Under the pieces are notes generated by a model. It had not been told where the DNA came from. It searched no databases and worked only from the letters and a program-made list of their open reading frames with translations. From Euborellia annulipes (lineage: Eukaryota; Arthropoda; Insecta; Dermaptera; Anisolabididae), in contig JAKCPI010016495.1 in the NCBI GenBank assembly GCA_023213315.1, positions 1 through 64,000 of the forward strand: DNA of 64,000 nt, read 5' to 3'. Every line of letters starts with the position of its first letter. The stretch's first letter is position 1. This document shows, in pieces, positions 56,877 to 64,000 of the stretch. The position numbers and the translations under genes were made by a program.

Positions 56877-57171
56877 ATCATCCAATTCTTGTAAGTTTAC
56901 TATGAAATTTGCAGGTTGTACGTGCGTGCAGTTTTTATAATAATTTGAACCAATTATTTTTATTTGCCGACAACTTATTGCAATATACAGTTTCGGTCAT
57001 TCAATGTGATCATCATCAGGCCTGAAATATATAAAAAATTTTGATGATGATGGCCACATTGAATGACCGAAACTGTTGCGATCAGTTCTGAAAAATAATT
57101 GGTTAAAATTATTACAAAAACTGCACGTACAACCTGCAAATTTCATAGTAAAGCTACAAGAATAGGATGAT
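56877..57171. mobile_element. Palindromic element with hammerhead-like core, diverged arms
   Basis: Arms ACTATGAAATTTGCAGGTTG and CAACCTGCAAATTTCATAGT. The minus strand has CAGGCCTGATGATGATC (box 1 at 57019-57013) and GACCGAAACTGTA (box 2 at 56994-56990). The plus strand has GATGATGATGGCC, then GACCGAAACTGTTGCGATCA with an ACTG/CAGT stem III. Same design as 46281-46650, but older. Confidence 0.65.
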
Positions 57172-57327
57172 ATTCTGCTTGAGCTGTTTCTTGGATATAT
57201 AAATATAAAAAAAAAACATTTATATAATAAAATACTTTTTATTTTGGCTGAACCTGTCCCTTTTATATGCTCGGAACTTCTATAGATTCTGAAACAAGAG
57301 GTTAACAATTATATTTATTTTTAATTC

Positions 57328-57969
57328 AATTTTTACTTTCTCTTACCTATGTATATATGTAATATATATATAGAGAGAAAGTATTGGATTCATGTCAAAA
57401 ATTCGACGTTTTGAGGTCCCCTAGATCCAAAAAAGTGGTTTTCGCGACATGGTCTGTCTGTGGGTGGGTGGGTGTGTGTTCAATTTTAAGCATGAAGGAA
57501 TTGAGCTAGGAGGTTGAAATTTAATATTTAAGTTTTATACCCTCCTGTACCGTGAAAATAAGCTTTTAATCAAAATTGGCCAAAGAGTATTAGTACTTTA
57601 CTGATGCACTTTTTCAGTTTTTTCGATTTTCTCAAAATTTGCTCCAACGATTTTTTTTTAAATTCAAAAATCAATTATTTTTTAGATGCTCTTTAAAATG
57701 TATATTCTCATTTTGCCATTGAAATCTTCTGAAGACCACTTTACTCTTGTATTTCATAGGAAAGAGAAATAGTTGCCATGGTAACAAAATATAAATATTT
57801 TCCAACACTTATAAATTTTACATCTTGACATTCTAATGTTCCGTACTGTCGGGAACTAAATATATGTCGACACAAAAAATCTGGTGTGACAAGCACAGAA
57901 CACAACTTTCGATTTCCGAAGGTATGAGAATGTTGTGCACTGTGCGATAGTCACACCAGATTTTTTTAA
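57328..57969 (+). repeat. Family A element, full-length, intronic
   Basis: TTTTTACTTTCTCTTACC start, a body with a GTGGGTGGGTGGGTGTG tract, 3' hairpin AATCTGGTGTGACAAGCAC to AGTCACACCAGATTTTTT. X-box palindrome at 57772-57785. Confidence 0.92.
57772..57785 (+). promoter_or_regulatory. RFX X-box-like palindrome in family A, inside the receptor intron
   Basis: GTTGCCATGGTAAC, perfect copy. Confidence 0.45.
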
Positions 57970-58439
57970 AAGTGAATTAATAATTTTTGAACAATATTTG
58001 TAAAATATCCTCCACACATTATTTAATGTTAACTCCAAATTTGTAAGTGGTATTTCTATTTTATTAAAAGCTCTTTGAAATACGCTATTAATCTAATTTG
58101 GAATGAAATGAATTTGCTTTATTATGTTATCCTATTTCCAATAAATTAATCTCCATTTATGAATATATTACAATTTAGGTGATAGAAATGATAATCGTAT
58201 GTTGAAACAAATTAAAAAAATACCTAACGAGTTAGATTGAAAAAAAAAATTAAAAATATAATGAGTTTAACTTTTTCATATTTATTGTGTAATAATAGCC
58301 TATTAACATTTTAAATAAAAATGAAGTGATAGATATAAATAGAATATTACCCAGCAACGACAAATTTTTATATACCTGGTAGAATTCTTTCAGTTACAAG
58401 GGGGACTCTACAATTTAATTATATGTATACATAAGAACT
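57970..58439. other. Intronic AT-rich sequence
   Basis: Nothing recognised. Confidence 0.5.
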
Positions 58440-58690
58440 AGCCGTGCCACCCACCTTGGGCGTTATTTCGAAAATAATACGGAATCTATAGAGGGGAGGG
58501 ATTTGTTGAAAATATTTTCACCAAACGCACCAAAAATTTTCATAAAGTTTAGTCAAATACGCCAGTGGCGCAACCAGGATTTGCTCCGGGAAGGGGTTTT
58601 GATTTATTTTAAGGGTCTAGCCGCGCCACCCTCCTTCGGCGGGTGGACCTTCGCCAAAGTTGAAATTTGACTTGATATCTATTATCAAGC
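58440..58690 (+). repeat. GC-elevated element fragments, including a hAT-type end
   Basis: Two related starts, TAGCCGTGCCACCCACCTTG (58440) and TAGCCGCGCCACCCTCCTTC (58618), surround a CAGTGGCGCAACCAGGATTT hAT-like end at 58563. Each start resembles the CTAGCTG heads of tandem-repeat elements. Confidence 0.45.
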
Positions 58691-58693
58691 ATT

Positions 58694-58915
58694 GCTCAGG
58701 GGTCCACATCTTGTGGGTACGTGGATGGCGACCACGAGCTACCCGAGCTGGGACTGACAGTCCTGTTCTTTACATGTCTGTCCCTTCCTTCTATATTTTC
58801 AACAGGCGTCAGACCGTGCGACGAGCCGGTCTGTTCTATTTCTTCCGGTCGTAAAAAACCCATTCCGCAGACCTCTTTCCCGCCGACCCCGCACAGCGGG
58901 ATTAAGGCGAAGATA
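58694..58915 (+). mobile_element. SINE S2 body fragment
   Basis: AGGGGTCCACATCTTGTGGG, GGCGACCACGAGCTACCCG and CTGTCCCTTCCTTC follow the S2 body. The end GCCGACCCCGCACAGCGGG is the inverse of 37007-37030. Confidence 0.65.
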
Positions 58916-59062
58916 GAAAAACATCTATTATTAAGTAATTTTTATTATTATTATTTTTTTTTTTTTATTTCAACTTTATCGATTTGAAAAATTCTTTAAA
59001 ATTTTTATTCTTCTGGCGAATTTTTTTTATGGGTAGATTTATAAAAAAAAAGCAAAAACAAA

Positions 59063-59165
59063 CAGTGGAATCCCGATAATTCGTAGCCCGATTATTCTTA
59101 TTTCTTTCTGATTCATACAAACATGCCGGTTCCCAGAGAAAATCCCGATAACTGTAACTGCTATA
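59063..59165 (+). mobile_element. pogo-like terminal fragment
   Basis: CAGTGGAATCCCGATAATTC resembles the CAGT(A/G)GAACCTCGATAA ends of pogo elements; AATCCCGATAACTGTAACTG repeats the motif near 59142. No transposase. Confidence 0.45.
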
Positions 59166-60970
59166 AAGACAATACATTTCAATTGCCCGGCAAAATCTCT
59201 CTTTACTAATTACTAAATAAATGCTATTTTATATTAATGTTTTTTTATACTAACTATTCACTTTTATATTTTTTAGTATCATGTTTTTTGTAAGATGTAT
59301 TGTAAAAAGTGGGGCCTGAATGATCAAGGTCAAAGGCCGAAAAATAAGAAAAAAAAGTCTTGATATTATTCACTAAAATAAACCTCTAAGTTACTTTATA
59401 CATAATTATATATGACAAAATATTTTAAGTTAAAAAACTGCCCTTTTTCTTCCTACCATGAGTTTTACAAAATATGAAGAGAAAAGTATAACAGATACAG
59501 TATTTGAATTTAATTTCAACTCTAAAAACCATAATAATTTTCATAAGGAAATTTGCTCTTTAGCCTGGAACATTTGTCCAGGAAGTCATTTGCAATGTCG
59601 GGGTAATTTATTGGAGGAGATGTACTCAACGACATCAGCTTAAGCCTCTCTTCTAATTAATAATAAGTGGACCACAAAGAGAGTCTCTTTGCCGAGTACT
59701 TTGCTATATAATCTATCAACGTAAATTCGTATTTGATGATTTGTAATCCAATGACCCTTTCCAACTCTTAGCCAACAAATCCAATGAAAGGGTTGAAACT
59801 CTCTACAGACATCTAAATGGAAAAGGAAATATGACATAAATTTTCTGAAATATTATAGATATAGCTATAAACAAAGATTCAATCTATAAATTGAATTGCC
59901 TATCTAAGATAAAACTTATATTTGAAAATTGTTTCACATTTTAAGCAAAGCGACACATACCAGGTATTAATATATAGAAAGAAACAATTCAGTTTTCTTT
60001 TTAGAAAAATTGCTTTTCTTTTAGAATTATATTTCTCTTTCTGTCTTATTCTTTTGCTAAAACAATCTTTTTAAAAATGGTGCAGATAAGCAGACACCTT
60101 CAGAGTTGGGAGATAATTCTTGATGGTTTAGAAGTTGCGCTTTTATTAATGTTTTTTTTTTTTTTTTTATCTACCTGTCTTGTAAAATTTGGACATTATT
60201 GCCAGAAAGACATTTCTCTCAATTGACTTGAACTCTATCTTGTTAAAAAAAAAAGTTAAACTTTTTCTCTAAATAATAAATCCTATCTCGGACTCGTCTT
60301 TGGGACATTAAAAAATTTCCTACTATAAAAATAAAATCCTCTTTTTTTTCTTTTAATCGGATCTCTAATTTTAGAAACAACCAAAATAAATAAATTTTAT
60401 GTTTAAGATTACTCTTTTATAACTTGACAACAGTAAGTATATTTAACAAAGTAACAAAGTTAGTAAGCTCTGAGTCTCATTCAGAGAGTAAGTTAGAATT
60501 TAAACTTATATTATTGCTTTGCTCATTTCAGCTCCAGAAACAAGATTTCTCAAATTATCACTGGGGATGATAGAGAGAGTTGCTTAAAAAAATAAACAAA
60601 GGATAGTTTCTTCTTGAATTTTTATAAAAAAAAATATATAATTTTCATCAACTTTAAGAAAATAAGATATAGAAGAAGAAATGGATGCAGTCAGGAAATA
60701 AATTTTTTTTTTTATACTTTCGAGCACAAATCAAATTCTATAACACTAAAGCAAAAGTTTCCTTCACTTCATGATTCAATTCTTATTTAATTTTTGGTTA
60801 AGAAAAACGAATATTACAAAGAAAAATTTTTATTAGCTCTAATTTTAGAGATATAGAGAGAATAAAATTTTCATAGAAAAAAATGGTCCTATTATGAATT
60901 TTCAAAATTTTTTAAGGCGTGACCCCTTTAAAATATGCAGATAGTTAGACAATATAGAAATAGCTAAATT
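59166..60970. other. Intronic AT-rich sequence
   Basis: Short ORFs near 59458 and 59640 have no recognisable domains. Confidence 0.45.
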
Positions 60971-60971
60971 C

Positions 60972-61090
60972 TGGTGCAATGGATAGCACGCCTATATCCC
61001 GGAAAGGCGGAGATCCTGGGTTCGATTTCCGGGGGCCATGGGATGTTTGGCCTCACCAATAAAAAACACTCACAGTCTCGTTAAATATAT
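60972..61090 (+). mobile_element. SINE S3 (tRNA-derived)
   Basis: Box A TGGTGCAATGG (60972-60982), a T-arm with CCTGGGTTCGATTTCCGGG (box B at 61019-61029) and the tail TGTTTGGCCTCACCAATAAA. The anticodon region (CGCCT, 11-nt loop, AGGCG) is not a proper tRNA loop, so this is a SINE head rather than a functional tRNA gene; tRNA-Arg-like by box A. Confidence 0.7.
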
Positions 61091-61785
61091 AGAAATATTC
61101 AAGTTTCAGCCCAATCGTAGGTCATTTAGGCATTCCTCAAACGATTTAAAGTTTAGAAAAATCACATTTTTTCAGTTTTTTTAGCTTTGGACACTCTTAA
61201 TACAATTTTTAACATTCCTGAATGCAAAAAATATATATTTACGATATTCTATAGTTCTTTGGCTTTCCAAAAATTATTCATTTGTGAATATCTAATGAAC
61301 GAAATTCTAAACAAAACAGTAATCGGTCTGGTAAAAAAACACTTAGGCTGCCTATCTTTTAGGCGCTTTGCTCTCGCTCCGACAATAGAGCTCATAGGAA
61401 TAAACATAACTATTTAGATATAATAATTAATAAATATTTAATTATATAAATTTCCCTCGCTTTTACTAAAAGCCCAGAGACTAAAATTTTTATTCAAATC
61501 ATAATGGCTTCAAATTTAAATCCTCTGGGATGCTGAAAACTGTTTTGAATATAAAGTTATTGTTTTTACCATTAAAAATTGGATATCGTTTCCATTTTAT
61601 TTTAATAAAATGCAAATCTAGATATAATTCCATTGCTATATGATTTTTGTTAAAGTTGTTATTGTTTTTTTTATTTCTATGTTTTAATTCAAAGGAAAAT
61701 ATTTGAAAAAATTTATTTTAATTTAACTTGATAACTAATGAATTGACCGAATTGACCATTGTTATTATATTGAGTGAATTTATTG
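61091..61785. other. Intronic AT-rich sequence
   Basis: Nothing recognised. Confidence 0.45.
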
Positions 61786-61990
61786 CATTTATGTCAAAAA
61801 TTCTGTGTCGAATCGATACGTTTTGAAGTCCTTATGTCCAAAAAAGTGGATCCCACAAAATCTATGTCCGTTATCAATTTAAAGCAAGAAAGAAAAGAGC
61901 TATGAAATTGAAATTGAATATTTAGTTAGGTGTCCTTCCTGAGAGGCTAAAATATAGTTTTAAATAAAATCTGTTAAAAAATACTAGAAA
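61786..61990 (+). repeat. Family A, highly diverged internal fragment
   Basis: TATGTCAAAAATTCTGTGTCG, GTTTTGAAGTCCTTATGTCC and AAGAAAAGAGCTATGAAATT keep the family order, without hairpins. Confidence 0.65.
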
Positions 61991-62782
61991 TAAATGTTAT
62001 TTTTCTACATAAAATTGCTTCTATATACTTTTTTTTCTTTTGTTATTTAGTGATTTTTGTCGTAGGCGGATAAATATTGAATCTCATTGAACACCTGTTT
62101 GCATTGTTTTTACTTTATCATGTTTATATAAGAGCTGAATTTATATTCGGTCTTTTTTATATTTACATATATAGCCTATATATATGTATACCCTGGTACA
62201 TTGGAAATCGGAAAAATTAGATATTATTGTTTTTTTTTTTTTTTTTTTTTTTCGTTTTTATCTCCTGAGGCGGGTATCATTTTGCCTGTCCTCATTTACC
62301 GAAAATTAGATTACTGGTTTGTTTTATAATAATTGAAATAGCATATTAAATCAATATCTAATTATATTCGCTTCACTTGACACTAGACTGTCAATAATAA
62401 ATAATAGAATTTTTTAAATAATTTAGACTTTCACGTTTGTTATTATTAGAAATAAATGTCATTAATTGTGGTTTTTAATTTAGTAATTAAAAAATGTTAA
62501 TGATTACATTAAGGTACAAAGTTTCTGCCGTGTTTCTGCACCTGTCATTGTAGAGGCGACTATAATATATATAATAATATCCACCCCAATATCTCTCCCG
62601 TTATCAATAACTGCAGAAATGGCACCGAATCGTTGTAACATTTTTTCATTTACTTTTTTTAATTATTTAATAAAAAAAAAAAAAACATACCAATAATCTT
62701 TATTTCTAATACATATAAATTTAATATAAAATCTATTATTATTATTTTTTTTTATGATAACCGCCGACTCTATATAATATAT
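61991..62782. other. Intronic AT-rich sequence
   Basis: Poly-T tract at about 62230-62252; nothing else. Confidence 0.45.
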
Positions 62783-63010
62783 CAGTGGTCCCCAAACCCC
62801 GGGACAAGTATCGTTTCTTGGATCAAATGGTCGGCCAAGGAACATTAAATTATTTCCACTTTATTTACTGTGGTGTATTTCTCTCAGGTTTGTGAAACTT
62901 CCCAAGGGCGAGAGGTTATATTTAAGATGTTTAAATACAATTAAATTGAAATTATTAAGTCAAAACGGATTGGTGACCCCGAGCAATCACCACCGGTACT
63001 TTGTATTGAA
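62783..63010 (+). mobile_element. hAT 5' end fragment
   Basis: CAGTGGTCCCCAAACCCCGG matches the CAGTGGTTCTCAAAC class of hAT ends. A similar motif in reverse was not found, so the right border is uncertain. Confidence 0.5.
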
Positions 63011-63226
63011 AAATATATACAATAAATTCTAACCCCTAATTGGACTCAGGAGCAGAAAAGAGTATTTTAAAAAAATCCCTCAGCATTTAAATTCAAAGAC
63101 TCCTAGTTAAAATACAATTGGTTAGTTTCCTATTTTAAAAGATAATAATAATAATAATAATCTGATTGAGGATTCTTGCCGCGAAAATAATAATAATAAT
63201 CCTTATAAAGGATACCATTTTATTTT

Positions 63227-63636
63227 TAGGGTCCGACCGAATCAAGATTTTCAACCGAAACCGAATATTCGGCCTCAATCTTAGTTTCGGCCGAAACCGT
63301 AACCGAAACAGAAACTTGTATTTCCTATAAAAAATTATTATTATTTTACCTTCTTTTTTTTTTTAAATTTTTTCGGCCCTGAGAAAAATTTTTTTTTCCC
63401 TCCCGTGAAAATCATTTTACCTTTTATTTAGGGAGACTAAATTTTTTCCTCTTTTGCAAATCATTTGACCTTTTTTTTTTGCATGCGAGTCTCATCCCAT
63501 CTTTTCAGTCTCAGGTTTCGGCCGGCCGAAAGTTTCGGCTACTTTTTGGCCGAAACCGAAACTACCGCCCAAACCAGGATTTTTGGCCGAAACTGGCCGA
63601 AACCGTAACCGAAACCGAATATTCGGTCGGTTCCTA
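63227..63636. mobile_element. hAT MITE, 410 bp, perfect 8-bp target duplication
   Basis: TAGGGTCCGACCGAATCAAG to ATTCGGTCGGTTCCTA, flanked by TTTATTTT at 63219-63226 and 63637-63644. The arms are repetitive (GAAACCG, TTTCGGCC). A half copy lies at 5476-5577. Confidence 0.93.
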
Positions 63637-63808
63637 TTTATTTTATTAAAGATCACTTGAAGCAATAGTTGTCTGAGCTAAGACTTTTTCCTTTCCTTTT
63701 AATCAAGCAGCAAATTCGGCTAAGCCGACCTCATATAACAGAAATAACAAAGCAACCATAAGCTAAGGAATGCATGCGGTAAAATATGCTAATAGAAAAG
63801 ATGTAATG

Positions 63809-63814
63809 TCTTAC
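63809..63814 (-). promoter_or_regulatory. 5' splice donor of the receptor intron
   Basis: GTAAGA on the minus strand directly after the TM6 exon (CTCTG|GTAAGA). Phase matches the acceptor at 55003. Confidence 0.92.
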
Positions 63815-64000
63815 CAGAGAAAGAAGGGCAGCCAACAGGCCAGGAATGCGCTCATGATGATTCCAAGAGTTCTGGCTGCCTTACGTTCTCGTTTCATTTT
63901 GCTGCTGGCTGCAATTGGCTCAGGGACAGATTCACCCCCAGCGCCATTGCTCTCTGTAGTCGTAGTGGCCGGGGGTGGAATTGGGGCCGGTGGTGCCGCC
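63815..64000 (-). CDS. Aminergic GPCR (beta-octopamine-receptor-like), penultimate coding exon: end of loop 3 and TM6; partial
   Basis: Minus-strand exon open to the window edge; 61 complete codons, then TG of a split codon. The first 33 residues are Ala/Pro/Thr-rich ([15 protein letters not shown]), typical of a variable third intracellular loop. They are followed by the basic G-protein-coupling segment [16 protein letters not shown] and TM6 with the CWxP toggle motif (FLACWLPFF). The exon ends at 63815 before a consensus donor GTAAGA, giving a phase-2 junction. The split codon completes as TGG (Trp) with the G that opens the exon at 55002, reading LPFFLW-YVITSL across the splice, as expected at the TM6/extracellular loop 3 border. 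The [13 protein letters not shown] signature is shared by arthropod beta-octopamine and 5-HT7/D1-like receptors; TM7 in the next exon favours octopamine-beta. Upstream exons (TM1-5) lie outside the window. Confidence 0.93.

Larger units (their letters stand above)
55003..63814 (-). other. Receptor intron, phase 2, about 8.8 kb, filled with repeats
   Basis: Bounded by a GTAAGA donor and TTAG acceptor. It contains two hammerhead-like palindromes, a family A copy, S2 and S3 SINE pieces, hAT ends, a pogo-like end and one complete hAT MITE, each listed separately. No additional in-frame exon was recognised. Confidence 0.9.

Noticed and set aside
60972..61040. Functional tRNA gene
   Set aside because: T-arm and box A are good, but the anticodon arm has an 11-nt loop, no acceptor pairing is evident, and a SINE tail follows.

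Overview
This window looks like animal nuclear DNA, most likely arthropod. It is very AT-rich (I estimate about 30% GC), has no long ORFs, and is packed with short non-autonomous transposable elements. The only convincing protein-coding sequence is two minus-strand exons of an aminergic GPCR. The receptor motifs resemble arthropod beta-adrenergic-like octopamine receptors. A crustacean, perhaps a parasitic copepod, is a guess; nothing here proves the species.

Layout. The receptor gene occupies the right end on the minus strand. A penultimate coding exon (63815-64000, running off the window) holds the end of the third intracellular loop and TM6. A phase-2 intron of 8.8 kb follows (55003-63814). 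The last coding exon (54615-55002) holds TM7, helix 8 and the cytoplasmic tail. The stop codon abuts a consensus splice donor, so a 3'UTR intron or an alternative C-terminus is possible. Positions 1-54614 lie downstream of the coding end and contain no supported gene; they are 3'UTR/intergenic sequence full of repeats.

Repeats. (1) Family A is a roughly 0.6-0.9 kb element with a hairpin at each end, present in at least a dozen full or broken copies on both strands. Several copies carry a GTTGCCATGGTAAC palindrome that fits the RFX X-box. (2) An array of three head-to-tail compound elements lies at 6471-10010: a hairpin head, 8, 3 and 7 copies of a 119-bp unit, and a (CAGA)n tract. This matches the plan of HINE/pearl-type elements. 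(3) There are three tRNA-derived SINE families (S1, S2, S3). (4) At least six hAT-type MITEs are present, four with perfect 8-bp target duplications. (5) Several large foldback elements occur, including a 1.6-kb palindrome with mariner-like ends. (6) A set of palindromes carries hammerhead-ribozyme-like cores. The best, at 46281-46650, has near-identical 162-nt arms, a 13-bp target duplication and, on each strand, a foldable type-I hammerhead.

How the parts relate. Insertions are nested: A inside hAT inside SINE at 32.5-33.2 kb, a hAT inside an A hairpin at 1.16 kb, and A between parts of a larger repeat at 10.3-11.2 kb. These give a relative chronology. Nothing suggests an operon, a CRISPR array or a prokaryotic system. 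All boundaries were read by eye and should be taken as accurate to about 5-20 bases unless a target duplication fixes them.
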